Under the pieces are notes generated by a model that was given only the letters and a program-made list of their open reading frames with translations, was not told the origin of the DNA and ran no database searches. Source: Litomosoides sigmodontis (Eukaryota; Nematoda; Chromadorea; Rhabditida; Onchocercidae). Taken from it: 64,000 bases of DNA. The stretch lies in contig OY718806.1 of NCBI GenBank assembly GCA_963070105.1, positions 9,801,690-9,865,689 on the forward strand, read 5' to 3'. The position numbers were made by a program, and so were the translations under genes. Shown here piece by piece: positions 15,999 through 32,169 of this stretch; the first letter of the stretch is position 1; each line of letters begins with the position of its first letter.

Positions 15999-18900
15999 AT
16001 GCGCGAAGAAGGAGAAAAGATGCCACAAGCTATAATCCGTGTCACCAGCATAACTCCACCAATTCCACTGATTGGCACACCACCTATGAACCAAGAAGAA
16101 GCACCAGAAATGATGAGGGAGAAAAGTAAAATTCAATAGCGTACACTTGATATTTAATGTTTTTTATCTTCATTTTGAAATCAAAATCATTATAGATATT
16201 AAAGGGATGATTTTTTTACTAATTACTAATAATTAATAATTTGTCAAGATCACCTAACACATGCCTTTTTTCCAGATTCACAGGTCGAAATTTGTGCTAC
16301 CGATGACAAACCATCACTTCCAAAGCACGACACTGCACCTGTGAATCAAGAAGCAATACAAACTAAAGAAATAGAGAAAAGTAAAGCAGCTTGATAGCTC
16401 GCTTTACTTGATATTTAATAATTTCAATTTGATTTGATTTTGCATTTATTTTTTTGAAAAAGGTTTTTTTTTTAATTTGAAAAACTATGACTGCTAATTT
16501 TTGGATTATTTTTTGCCAGCTAATTTTAGCATGAATGAAATGTTGATGTGAAATTTGCATTACAGAAGATGTGGAATGTGACGTAGAAGAAAAAGCTGCG
16601 ACGGCGCAGTGCAGAAACTGTCAGGTTATGCAGGCCGAACTGGCTGGAATTACTGAAACGGTCATTAATTCTACATTGATAACTTCTTGTTTTCCTACTA
16701 CTAATACTACTACTACTACTACTGTTAGGTGATGATAATTTCAGGTGAAGAAATATGAGGCAATGCTAGAGCAACATCTGGCAGCAGCGAATATTAAATC
16801 ACAAGTAAGTTTGATTTTTGATAGGCTTCCTTGATTTCTCATATACTTGCAGTCAGCGAAGTTACCTGTAAACATTTTCTAGGACATTCAAGGAAACTCA
16901 AACGCTGTTGCAACCGTGAATGAGGAAGCGGAGAAATGGAAGAATGAATGTGTTGGTTTGCTAACTGTCATTCATTCCATGCAATTATTCATATTTTCAC
17001 AGAATGATAATGATAATTTTATTCAACTAAACATTTAAAATAAATTGTGAACACTTTCTGTACGGGAAATGATTAATTTCCAATTGCTTATATTGAAATT
17101 TTCAATTTTAGGACAAACTTGCGACAACGATGCGCAAGCTTCAGTCAAACACAGCGCTGCAAATAGCTAATTATCAATTGAAATTACGAGATGTTATGAA
17201 TGATCGAGAAGTTTCATTTTCAAAAGTGATCAATTTCTCTTCGTTACAAACTGACTGCAAGCAGCAAGCAAGAGACAGGAGGTTTTGCAAGCAGTAAGAA
17301 GGAAGAAGTAGAATTGAATAAATGCTAAAATTTTCAGCTAACGAAGGCAGAGGAGAAAAATGAAGCATTTAAAGCGATGTTGGATGAGCAGCGAGACAAA
17401 AATTACAAGCTCTTGAGTGTTATAAAGGTATGTGCGTGGAAATTCGCATTATCACTTCCTTATTGAAATTACGAGTAAAGAGATGACGTGCTATTAGGTT
17501 GCTGCTACATTGTTAGCATCATTAGGTTATTAGGTGTAAGCGCTAAACTAAGTTTAATTTTAGCTTAACTTCCACTATCAAAAGACTTCGAGATGCTTTC
17601 ATTTAGAAATTGGAACGGCAATCAGTTGAAGAAGTGGAAAAACAGAGAAAGGAAATGACAATTTTAATGGAGAAGAAATTGAGCAAGGCAAGAGAGTTGT
17701 GCCGCGCAAGCGAGGAAAAGGCTAAATTGTTTGAAAATATGTTTAGCGTATGTGACATGGAACGTGGAGAATTGTATCGTCAACTTTCCGGCTTCGCTGA
17801 AAATCTTAAACATGTGAAATTTGGAGAGGTGGAAGAGGAATCGTTCAACAAGCAGCTGAAGATAAAGCTGAATTCGCTCATTGAGAAGTTTAATGAGGAA
17901 GCAAAGAATCCAAATCTTGAATGGATGGGAAAAGAAAATATAAAAATTATTGTGGATGGATTTACAGAGGTTGTCAAAGCCATTCTTGAAAAGGAGCCTA
18001 ATCTTGGAAATTTGGCTGAACGACTTTCATGTTTATTGAAAGGAATGGGTAATGCTGAGCAGGAGGTACGTGAAAGTTTTCCCTCATATTCATCACTGCA
18101 TTTTACGTGTAGATTCAAGTACAATAAAATGAAATAAATTTTCAAAAATTTTTAGCCTGAAACATCGGTGAAGACTAGCAAGGAAGACAGTGTAGAAGCG
18201 AAGGTTTTCGAGGTATTCTTGAGACATCTTAAACTCATATGAATTTTAAAATGTTCACCTTATTAAGATGCTTTCACAATTGCAGGATTTTAAAGCAGAA
18301 ATTCGTGCAGAAATGGAATCAATGCTAGCGGAATTTCACGCCAAACAGACGGAGGAACATAATGAAAATATATGCAAAATCATGAGCTGCTTGGAAAGTA
18401 CGGAACAGGTAATGCATGCAACAGTCAACGGTAAAGCTTTACTTTTGAAATTCCAAAAAAAAATTTGTTCTTTAACGGAAGACTGATTGCAATGTTTGCC
18501 CTAGGTTTATTCATTTGGCAAATTGTTTCGCAATTTTCTTTTACTAGCTACTGGAGAATTTCCACATTTACATTATGTTAACCGAGGATATCCCTCATTT
18601 GTGATGTCATTTTTTTTTCTTAAGAAAGTTGACAACAATGTTGTAAAGCGCATGGATGAGCTGGGCAATTTGCTACTTGCTATTGGTAGTAAGCAGAATG
18701 CTATTCAAGCAACTAAGGAAAGAGCGAATAGCAAAATGGAGGAGCTTGCTGGATTAATCGGAAATATAAAAAATTGGATCAGTATGTATAACGAAGAGCG
18801 AATGGCTGAAGCGGCAAATTTTTTGCAGCAAAAACATAATTTAAATGCAGCACTGTTGTATGTTGAACATATTGGCAGTGATCACATGGTATAGTTTGAT

Positions 18901-19536
18901 TGAATTTAACTTTTTTTTTTTGGTGTTGAATTCTGAAATTTGCATTTTTTTTTGGATGTTCTCCGCTTACACAATTTAGTGATATTTCGAATAGTTTAAT
19001 GTAAATGATAAATCAGTGAAATATGTAGCACACGCAAATATATACCGTAATATTTCCCTTTAATTCGTAAATGACACCTTTCGGGTGGTTCATTAATCTG
19101 TTGAAAAACTATGTAAAGCTTGTTTTAGGAGCTTAAAACTAGAATGCGAAATATAGAAGCGCATTATGCGAAACTTGCACAAGAAATGTATGCAAGTCGA
19201 CCGGTTGTCCATATGCGCCATGATGCGTCACATCAATTGGCGGAACATGGTGACATGATGGAGCGATCGGCAGCAGGAGCATATCACGATGCATCGCAGG
19301 TGATAACAATTCTCAGAAATTTTAATAATAATTTTCATTGGAAACTTTCAATAAGTGTACGTACGTTCATTCATGCGCTTCACAATTTCATATCTTTTTG
19401 CATTACACTGATTAATTCATTTATCAAATGATATTTCTATAATTTGAATGTATATTTTCAGCAGGTTGAGAATCAAAATCAAGTGAAAAATATTTCGTTC
19501 CATGGAATAGCTACTGATGCTGAGAAAGGTAAATAG
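15999..19536 (+). CDS. Unrecognised coiled-coil protein (about 597 aa)
   Basis: Thirteen exons with consistent phase: 15999-16125, 16276-16380, 16566-16660, 16745-16804, 16883-16951, 17112-17210, 17338-17427, 17607-18065, 18156-18212, 18286-18408, 18625-18888, 19129-19299, 19462-19536. The start ATG lies 6 bases after an AG acceptor. The N-terminus (about 1-75) is proline- and acid-rich with no predicted helix. From about residue 105 onward the protein is Lys/Glu/Gln-rich with heptad-like spacing, e.g. EEVEKQRKEMTILMEKKLSK, implying long coiled coils. A short CRNC motif (exon 3) is not enough for a zinc finger. Exons 1 and 2 end in related sequence (PMNQEEAPEMMREK, PVNQEAIQTKEIEK). The tail is His/Met-rich (HMRHDASHQLAEHGDMM). 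No motor, kinase or other catalytic domain is visible; I cannot name the family. The last exon may instead splice from 19526 to about 19605, changing the C-terminus. Coding nature is well supported by the phase agreement. Confidence 0.75.
16068..16425 (+). repeat. Diverged tandem duplication of exon end plus intron start
   Basis: The 3' part of exon 1 and the first bases of intron 1 (about 16068-16160) resemble the 3' part of exon 2 and the first bases of intron 2 (about 16326-16425). Both carry a CC(T)-(A/G)TGAA-CAAGAAG core, the splice junction GAGAAAAGTAAA, and then an intronic block ending ACTTGATATTTAAT. Similarity extends across the splice site into non-coding sequence, so it reflects DNA duplication, not only protein constraint. 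Confidence 0.6.
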
Positions 19537-19539
19537 ATA

Positions 19540-21540
19540 GAAGAAGTGGTGTTTCAAAAGAAAAAAAAAAAGTTTTGCTTTTACAGTATTAAAGTTTACT
19601 TTTAGCTCCACTTCACTCTCTCATTAATTTGCATCCGAATTGTCGCCCTCAGTCTACAATCTCACACTGTATATTTCATAAAATGAATTTTATATATGAT
19701 TTCTTTTTCCTTTAACTGCTGTATTTGAAAATAAATTCCGTTCCCATAACACTTCCGCTGTCAAACATATACCGGTGTTACATATGCTTGTAGAGAGTCA
19801 TTCTGATTGAAATGCGCTGATTTTTGTTTTCATTATTTGATGGCTTTCATTTATCATTCAGTTCAATGCATTTTCATCATCCCTAATTTCTGTTTTATTT
19901 TACGCCCAAAATCTAACTGCATTACCATTGCAACTCTTTGTTGAAAAAATGCTTATTTCTTCGTGCAAAAATATACATTTACATCTAGCAGTCAGTAGCC
20001 GATTATGATGACTTACACTTTCTAGATAGTAAGAGGAGAAGACGAGGTGTGAAATGAGATTGTAAAATTATTCATTTGTAGCTAATATCATGGAAAAGTG
20101 ATGACGTATTCGTTTTCTTTTTTCTTTTCGCAGTATTTGCGAAGAGTAACGACAAATTGAATAATAACAGTTGACGTTGATTCTTGTTGATTTTATATAT
20201 CATGGCTTGTGTAGATGTCATCAAAATGAAGGACAATAAAGAGTTCATGCAATAATTTGCAAGTTTTATTCTCCTCAAGTAAGATGAAACACCAAGTCAA
20301 ACTCTATCATCTTTGAACCTCAATCTTTTGATGGTGGTGATGGTGGTGATGGTGATGGTGATCATGATGATGACGATGATGACTCGAATCAACTTATTAG
20401 TTCAATAGATTAATTTAAGCTTATAATTTCAGATTCGTTCTTTTACATATAAAATAATTTTAAAAAAACGGATAATTTGTTTTTGTAATTAAGTGCAACA
20501 AATGAGTAGTTTTTATCAAAGTTTGGTACATTAATTAAAAAAATAAAATTTTATGCAAAAAAAGCTTAATACGATTGTTTCAAATCCATATCTTATTGAA
20601 TGCTATTTTTAATTGAAGAAATGATGTAGTAAGTTAGGAATTAGCGGAAATAAAACAATGATTACTGGAACTGATATAATGCATCAGTTGAACGATGGCT
20701 AAAATAGCTAAACGATTACTGATTGAATTTTACTCATCACTTAGTGTATGTTGGAATTTCACTCTCTCCTAACTTCATACTTCAAGGAGGCAAAGGGTCA
20801 GAGGATTAAAAGTTTCGGCTCGTATGAAACCTTTCATATTTCGTAAAATTTTACATCAAATACATGTTAAACACATACATTTTGTTCATGCTGAAAGTTT
20901 TCAAAAATTTGATAGAGGTGAATTTAGCATTACTCAACGGTATTCACAAGTTATAAGACTATGCTAAATAAATTGACCCAATTTCAGAAATTCTTTATCT
21001 GCAATTACCATTTCAATTTTAATTTTTTTCTAACTCAAATATTCGTAAGTGTACACTGAGTTCGTCTTAAATTTGCAAAGTTTGAAATTGCTTAAGGATT
21101 TTTCCCTATGTCTCTCTTTATAAAATTTCAAAACGTGTACCTTAAAATGTTGCATTGAATTTGCAAAAGCTAAAATTTAATAAATTAAAATTTTTTTGGA
21201 AAAAGTTTGCTTTTACTAAATTCGAAATCTATTAATTTCGAAAAAAAATCTACCAAATAAACTGTTTTTCTACTCATCGCAATTTAACATGCTATTGAGG
21301 CTTGCTTTTGTAAGGTGAAAAGCACGTATTATTTAATTTGATACTTTGTGCCAACTGCTAGACTGATAACAGAGTTAGAACTAAATGAATATTTATTGAA
21401 TGATACTGAGGTATGAGGGAATATATGCATATTGAAATTTTTAAGTGAAACGAAGCAGCAATACAAGTGTTACGATCATATGATCGAGGATGGAAGAACG
21501 ATGTTTGATGAGGTGCGCCAGCTATCACAGCACTAAACAA
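19540..21540. other. Intergenic region, convergent gene ends
   Basis: Lies between the 3' ends of the coiled-coil gene (+) and the vWA gene (-). It holds a GGTGAT/GATGAT simple stretch at 20330-20390. A minus-strand frame at 21358-21540 includes AVIAGAPHQTSFFHPRSYDR, which resembles the end of a vWA domain. It has no in-phase acceptor and could be a decayed or alternative exon. Confidence 0.5.
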
Positions 21541-21546
21541 TAGGCA

Positions 21547-22048
21547 CTACAAAGCTTTGTCTAAAAATTAACAGTTAATTAATTGGCATGAGTGCGTGAT
21601 GTACCACGCAAAAATAATACACAGTGTAAAAAGTACAATCATAAAATATGTGAATTTCTAGCAAAACATTTTAATAATAGCAATGCGCAGACAATTTCTC
21701 TCTCTTATCCCTTCAGTAAGCCATTTCGGAAAGTACGACCGCTAGATGATCCATTACCACATGATAACAATGCTTTAGCCAAATCTCTCGTTGAATCCTT
21801 CCCTTTGAACACTCTGCTTTTGTCACCAGCGATTGTTTCTAGTTCATGTCTGAAACGTCATACATTGCAGTGTCAAACTTGTCATCAAACTTATCATTAG
21901 CTCTATCCCATCCTCCTCTCTCTCAACTAATACTTTCTCACTGACGCGCAATCATTCCTCTGATATGATAAACAAAATGTTCTAAATGAAACTATTACCA
22001 ATTATTCATTTGTTCCGATCACTCTTCATCTAATATTCATTGAAAAAG

Positions 22049-22126
<78 letters not shown>

Positions 22127-25100
22127 TAATTAAAAGGCTTCGCAAAAACCTCAAGAAATAATAAAGTGGTAAAAATGAAGGTGAATAATGTAATGTAATG
22201 GAATGCTTACTCTCTCCATGAATCCGTAACTGTCGCTGTGAACGTTCGAACATTCGGCAATCGATGAAGCATCGATGATGGCTCATCCACGAAATCGTAG
22301 CTGAAAGATTTCGACAAGGAACGATCACTTCCTGGGTGGTAATGAGCAGGCAATCCAACCGCACCACACCTCAACCACACACCGACCACTACTCACAATC
22401 CATCATCTTAGGAATGAGGCCGAAAGATTTCTGGGTGGTCTTGAGTATCAACTCGAAACATTGCCAGTATGTTGTACGGAGGGATACGGTAAATGAAAGC
22501 TTCGTGGGTGGTCTTCGCTGAACGATATACGTTCTTTCGCCGATTACATTCAAGCGATACGTGTCTGTCTGTGTATGTGGTGTGTGTGTGCGTGCGTGTA
22601 TGTGTATGCTTGTATATATATATATATATACATATGTGTGTGTGTGTGTATGTGTGTGTGTTAATGATAATAATGATTATGATAGTAATAATTACGATGA
22701 TGATAGTGATGATGTAATATTGCTTATCTCTCGTTTATCCGATCATTTGGTTATGTGTGTTATTTAACTCAGTCTAGTAGAGTTGTAAATTATAATTGCA
22801 TTTTCATTTTCCTTGTAAGAAAAAAAAAGTGAAATTTGCTGGTAAATTTAAGTGAAGTATTTCTTTTTAGGAAAAAATACTTGTTAAAAAATCGATTTTC
22901 CTCATATTTCGTCGGATTTTTCATTTTGTTTTCTCTCCAAGAATAGGCTAAAATTAGGCACTGTTTTTACAGCTGCATTGATAACCTGAAGCTTTTTTTG
23001 CAAATTTCAAAATTTCATTAAAATTATAGCACACCTGAAACCATCGGTGAGGACGACAACATTAGTAAGCACATTGGAACGTCGGTCTTGCAGTAGCTCC
23101 AAAGCTAATTTCAATGCTGCTCCCGTGGCAGTTATACCAGCAAAGAATGGTAACTCTTGAAAAAAAAAATATTAATTGCTAAAAAACAATATATGAAATC
23201 AAAGTTACCACTCATAAATCTATTAAAATAGATGTTCGATCGATTAGGTGAAAGTAACTTTTTTATAAGTTACTGGAAGTCAAAAAATTTGCTTTACAGT
23301 TATATGTACATGAGAGAAATTGAAATGAAATATAATCTACATTTTGGTTAAATTTCTATGTTCATTAATTAGTTTAATTGAATACAAAAAATTCGAATTC
23401 AATTTGCAAGGATCACTTTTAATAATTTCGATAATTTCGGTTTGATTTTTATGAGCTGTAAATGGTAGTTTAACTTGACGTCGTAAAGGACTGCTATATT
23501 CAATTACTGCAAACAAGAATATGATGACTCATTGTCGGTGCATGAAGGAATTGAAAGTATACGATGTAAAAATTTTAGAGTGGATAAAATCATTTTTTTT
23601 TAATTAAAAATTCCCGGGAATATTTCGAAATTAATTTCTGCATTAAATACAAACATAAATTTTTTTTAGCAAAAAAATTATGAAAAAAAATTTTTTTTTT
23701 CAATATGAAATAAATTTTCGTTATTAAAACGATGTATTAACTAAGTTTAGACGTAAAAAAAGCAAGACAAAGACTATAAATACATCCAATCCTTGCTTCA
23801 TTGTCTAATTTGGGAGCAATCAAATCGATGATTTCGATAACGTAATTACGGTGATCCTCAAAAAACTGCTTTACCGAACTGGTTGAGTCGACCACGAAAA
23901 GCGTGTCAGAGGATTGTGCGCAATCTGAGAGAGAAAATGATATTGATTACACTGCTTCCTTCAACTATTAATTGCTTGCAGATGTTAGTTTAATCTCTGC
24001 GATATAAATTCCGTTACGGTAACATATCTTCTTAAGTGTTCCATAATTCACATTTTAAACTTAATTCGCAAGCAAGTATGTTATTGCAACAAAAGTGACA
24101 TGTAATCCAATCGTTTACCTGAACCTGAAAACTGAATCGGTGGAATGTGCGCTTTGTTTGATGTGGTAGCTGACGTCGATGGCAATGGAGTTGTTCTGGT
24201 CGTTTTACGCTAGAAACCTAAGACTTAATTAACTCATTGTATGAGCATTATTATTCATTCATCCAACCGCTTTTAGAGCACTGTTATCAGGAAATGAGAG
24301 ATTTGTCACTCATGCTGCACATTTTAATTGGTACTCATTGAACTAATCCAGAACATTCGAAAGTTAGTTAATATATCAATAAATTTTCAGACATTTTCTT
24401 TGAAATTGCAGTATTTTATTTCGAATTATTTCTAATAGCATTTTTAGGTGCGGAATAAATTGATTTCTGTGATGATAATTTTTTCATATAGGAAACTCAA
24501 TGAGAGTTAGTTGACCGTAGCCGTCGTACCGTTTGATTGTGAGTTACAAGTGACGTTTTCGGTTGTTTTGTTACGACTAATGTTGATCGTTTTGAAGTGG
24601 ATGCAATCCGACCGCGTTGTGTGATATCCAATTGACTTGTTGCTTGACGTGTGGTTCTTGAGGTTAACGATCGAGTGCTTGATGGTGAAGTTGTAGAAGG
24701 TTGTTCAGATGATGGAAGCTTGGATGTTGGCAGAGAGGAACTTGTTGATGTCGGAATGCACAATTGTCCATCTGCTTGCTGGACAGTTGATTGTGTTGTT
24801 GTTGTTGTTGTCGTTGTTGCTGCTGTTGTAGTTGTTATTACTGCTGCTTTATCGTCCACCAATTCACAAGCTACGTTTTCAGTGAATTCAAGTAGCTCTT
24901 TGGATGATGGCTGATTTTCCGGCTGCGTGGCCCGTTTGTTACCATTTTCGTACTCATTTTCTGAATCCGGAGGTTCATTTGTGCGAGGGACTTCGTGAGG
25001 AACTTTCGATGCATAATTTGACGGTGGCATCGGAGCTGGTGGTGCTACTTCACCATATTGTGCCTTAGAGACCTTTGAATGAAGTGATTTTAGCATTAAC

Positions 25101-25601
25101 TAAATTAACTGCTTTTAAGACTCAAATTTAGTTCCTTTATATATTTGGTAGAAAATTTAATATCCATAATGTATTATATGAATTTTGGATAATAAAAAAT
25201 TAAACATTTGAAAAATCTTGCCAAGTGAAAATATCAATGTTTGCTGCTATCAGTTAAATGATAAAAGACACAACAGAATATGTTTAAATTAAGAAATAAA
25301 TTCTTCTAATCATATTTACATATCCATTCAATTACATTTCATTTCATTTGCTCCCTCCTCATTTTATTAAAACTTATTACATATTGGAGAAGTTTCGTTT
25401 CTTCGTGAAAGAGGAAAGAGAGAAGAGTGGTGATTTTAGAGAATCTTGATTGATAAATTTAAATTTGTAATTAAGATATACAAAAGAGAATAAAAAGAAG
25501 CGGCAAGTTGAAGGAAATAAGATCATAATGAGAAGTTAAAACAAAAATTATTTACAATAACTTACAGTGGTTAGCACAACAATTAGTAGAATTTGGATCA
25601 T
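21547..25601 (-). CDS. Secreted protein: Thr/Ser-rich stalk plus one von Willebrand factor A domain
   Basis: Nine-exon minus-strand model, about 405 residues: 25601-25566, 25072-24530, 24209-24119, 23924-23784, 23506-23417, 23155-23035, 22300-22211, 21849-21758, 21560-21547. The N-terminus is a clear signal peptide (MIQILLIVVLTT, then VSKA). Residues 13-225 are low complexity: a proline-rich start, then a Thr/Ser-rich region with runs of threonine, likely an O-glycosylated stalk. The vWA domain follows: MIDAS motif 1 DSTSS (a DxTxS variant), GLIEYSS, motif 2 GITATGAAL, motif 3 VVLTDGFS, and ends IAGDKSRVF...LAKALL. The MIDAS residues imply divalent-metal-dependent ligand binding outside the cell, possibly in matrix or cuticle (inference). 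The start ATG is 24 bases after an AG acceptor (25626-25627). The final 5-residue exon is the least certain; exon 8 could read on to a stop near 21700. Many nematode secreted vWA proteins have this layout. Confidence 0.8.
22050..22123. repeat. (CA)n microsatellite
   Basis: Pure CA run of about 74 bases, within the intron between exons 7 and 8 of the vWA gene. The Val-Cys open frame across it is an artefact. Confidence 0.95.
22560..22720. repeat. Compound GT/TA/GATA-like simple sequence
   Basis: GT-rich segment, then (TA)n at about 22613-22630, then GT again and degenerate GATAAT/GATGAT. It lies in an intron of the vWA gene. Confidence 0.85.
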
Positions 25602-25629
25602 TCGACAATCCGTAGATACTTCGATCTGT

Positions 25630-26306
25630 AATATATTTCAATTATTGTATATAGGAATTTATTAAATTCTAATTAATTTATTTTTATGAAATTCGTCAAT
25701 GTCATCACAATTAGAATTATTGTCGAAAACTTAACATAAATTTTAAACATTTGCATTGGTATGGGAGCTACGAAGGGATCAATCATCGTCCACCATGGTA
25801 GCTATTTCAATCATCGGCACCAGCTAATAATTAATTAGTGAGGTTTTAATCTAATTCTCCATTTGATTCATTTAACTAGCTCATAGTCATAACATTGCTT
25901 AATTATGGCCAATTAAATTTCATTTCATCGTTTAATGGATGTACTTTTTAGAATTTGAAGAAGGCAACCTTCTTTTTCCTTTTATGGGGAATTTTTTGAT
26001 TGAATTTCTAATTTAAGAGAGCGTAAGATGCGGTGAATTTTGAAATAAAAAGATTGAAAATATTTAATCAAAGTAAGAGAGAAGTGAGAGAGAGCGAAGA
26101 GAAGGAAGAGGGAAAACAAAAAAATGAAGTGCTGAGAGGAGGAGAGATAAAAATAAAACAAATCATGTTAGATACAGTGGGTGAGAAAAGGACTTCAATT
26201 TTCACAAAAAAAAAAAACAAAAAAACAAAACAAAAGAACACGAAGGGGACAATACAAAACACAACTGACCAGTAGTTAGGAAAACTGGATGAATAAATCA
26301 GACGTA

Positions 26307-26337
<31 letters not shown>

Positions 26338-28660
26338 GTGTGCGTGTGTGGGTATAAATGAATGAAAGACGGCGCATCATTTCGACTAATTTTATAAACT
26401 GCTATTTGTATTGAAATCTTTTTTCCCTTTTTTTGTTTTTCTTTTGTATAAATTATATGTGTGGGTGTAGTATGCACGTATTGCCAGCTCTTTTCAATGG
26501 CCTAAAAATGACATTTCCTTCATTCATCAAGTTCATCACTTTTCAATTCCAATGAATGCATGAAAATAAGGAAACGATAGCAAAAACAAAAGAAGGAAGA
26601 AAGGGTAGAGAGAGAGAGAGAGAGGAAGAGAGGAAGACAGGGGAAGGAAGAAAGGTAGGAAAATTTTTCAAAACAAGAACTTGACCATCGCTTGTTTGTC
26701 GGACAACATATAAAATTAATTGCGTACATTACAGCCATTTTTTTCCAAAGTTTCAAAGACTGTAAATTAAACATGAATAAAAATTTGCAAATATATTTAG
26801 GATTAAAATTGAAAGATTTATTCGAAAGTAGTCGTAGAGTGATGAAATTGTTATTTTTGTTTATTTGATTGAGTAAAAGTGTGATAAACTCCTTTTAACA
26901 AATTATTGATTATTTTTCCTCAATGATATTTTTCTTTACTCAACAATGCTAATGATACCTTACTATTACTACCACTACTAGCACTCATTAATTTCTTTAA
27001 AGATTTCTAGTCATGATGTAATACCTATGAAAATTTTTCTTTATCATTAATTTCAGGTAGTATGTTGTTACCTTATTTAACCTAGCCAACTTCAAGCTAA
27101 TGCAGCAGTAATTAAATTATAATGAATGAGAAACTACCACAGAATGATAATATTAGATAAAAACAATGAAGTAGCAATAAACGTTGCAAAAATTTTCCGA
27201 AATTTTAGAACAATTCCCAGTCACTTCCATCTGATGATCACATCAAAAACATTATCATACCGATAACATTTATTATGCCTAGCAAGATGATACGAATTGC
27301 TAGAAGTAGTATAGTTTGAACTCAAATTTCTAATAGTGCCATTAGTTCTTTTTTTGTTAAAAAAACAAGTCTTACTTTAACTTCACAATTGTTGGAACTT
27401 CTATCAAATTACCAGAGAAAACCGCAATTTCAGCCAATTGCACGATTAATCTGTTGGTGTTAAATAATTTTGATGAGAAAAAAAAACCATATGAATACCA
27501 CAGATCGGTGAATCCCAACAATCCAGGAAATGATTGATATTGTAGTACAGAGAAGAAGTCGGAAGAAGTAAGCAAAGAATCTGCCTCAAACCCAAATAAA
27601 ACAAGTGTAAGAAATCCGAATAACAGTAGCGCATCACAATACGATTTGGAAAACTGTTTGTTGTAACTGGCAATATAACAATTAGGATTTGGTGGACTAT
27701 ATTGAAAAACCCTCTATTCACTAAATGTATGGCCCCATATCTCGTCTTATATCATATTGGTGATGACCTAAAAAATATTGATCAACTGATTCTAAAATAA
27801 TTTTAATGTTCCTTGGACTATGATTGCATACACGACGGATGAATTTCTTCAGAATTAGTTGAAAAAATATGTGGAAGACTCAACTTTGTTGTTTAACAAA
27901 AATTTTGCAATCTGAACCTGGATTAAATCCCTCGGTAATCAAACAGCCTCACTGATGGTTATAATGCGTCTGTGAATCTTTACAGTGTATTAAAAGATCT
28001 ACGACTGGCTCAACACCTACTACGAATACTTTTCAGCGATTTCGAAGCATATGAATTAGAAGTGTAATGTTGCAAAAACAAACAAGTGTATCGAATTTTA
28101 TCAAAACATTTGGAATGACAGTTTGCTGATGAAGCCACTCACTGATTACAACGGACAATAAGGTCATACCAAAGGCAGCACTGAAACACTGTTGAAATCA
28201 TTTATAATTAGAGATTTCTAAACAGAAACAATAAATCTATTAAAAATAAAGATTAAAAGAAATCCATATGCACATGGATTCATATGATTAAAGCACAACA
28301 CATAAAAACGGCAAACTTGGTTCAAAAATTGAAAGCAGCTCAACACGATCTTTAAAAGCTGTAATGTAAAACTTCGTGGTTCAAATTTTAATTATTAAAA
28401 TCTGTTGAGGAAATTCGATATACACTCTGCTAAAAGTTTGGGCCGCTGTTCACGGTGGAAAAACAGCTTTCAATATATACAACATAAATTACAACACAAT
28501 GAAATGTTTCCTGTGATCCGATAACACAAACTGCATTTATTATCAACGATAGAACGCACTGGAAAGACAAATTGTGTTTCAATACACATAAGTAAAAGTA
28601 ATAAATTAATCCTCCACATTAAAAAAATCTTCAATAAATAATATTTGATAATAAACCATT
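25630..28660. other. Intergenic region, no supported gene
   Basis: Between the 5' end of the vWA gene and the 3' end of the KIAA0930-type gene. It contains GA-rich stretches (26060-26130, 26600-26650) and poly-A runs. Frames at 26033-26275 and 27372-27721 are low complexity or lack ATG and relatives. No transposase or reverse-transcriptase motif was seen. Confidence 0.55.
26307..26352. repeat. (GT)n microsatellite
   Basis: Short GT run with TTTGCGTG interruptions, in intergenic sequence upstream of the vWA gene. Confidence 0.85.
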
Positions 28661-28665
28661 AAATA

Positions 28666-32163
<3,498 letters not shown>

Positions 32164-32169
32164 GAATTC

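Noticed and set aside
22026..22367. Minus-strand frame with a long Val-Cys run
   Set aside because: It reads through a CA microsatellite and overlaps vWA exon 7 in the wrong frame.
24651..24914. Plus-strand frame rich in valine
   Set aside because: It is antisense to the Thr-rich exon of the vWA gene.
27370..28650. Possible transposon remnant in the gene desert upstream of the vWA gene
   Set aside because: No terminal inverted repeats or transposase-like residues could be recognised.
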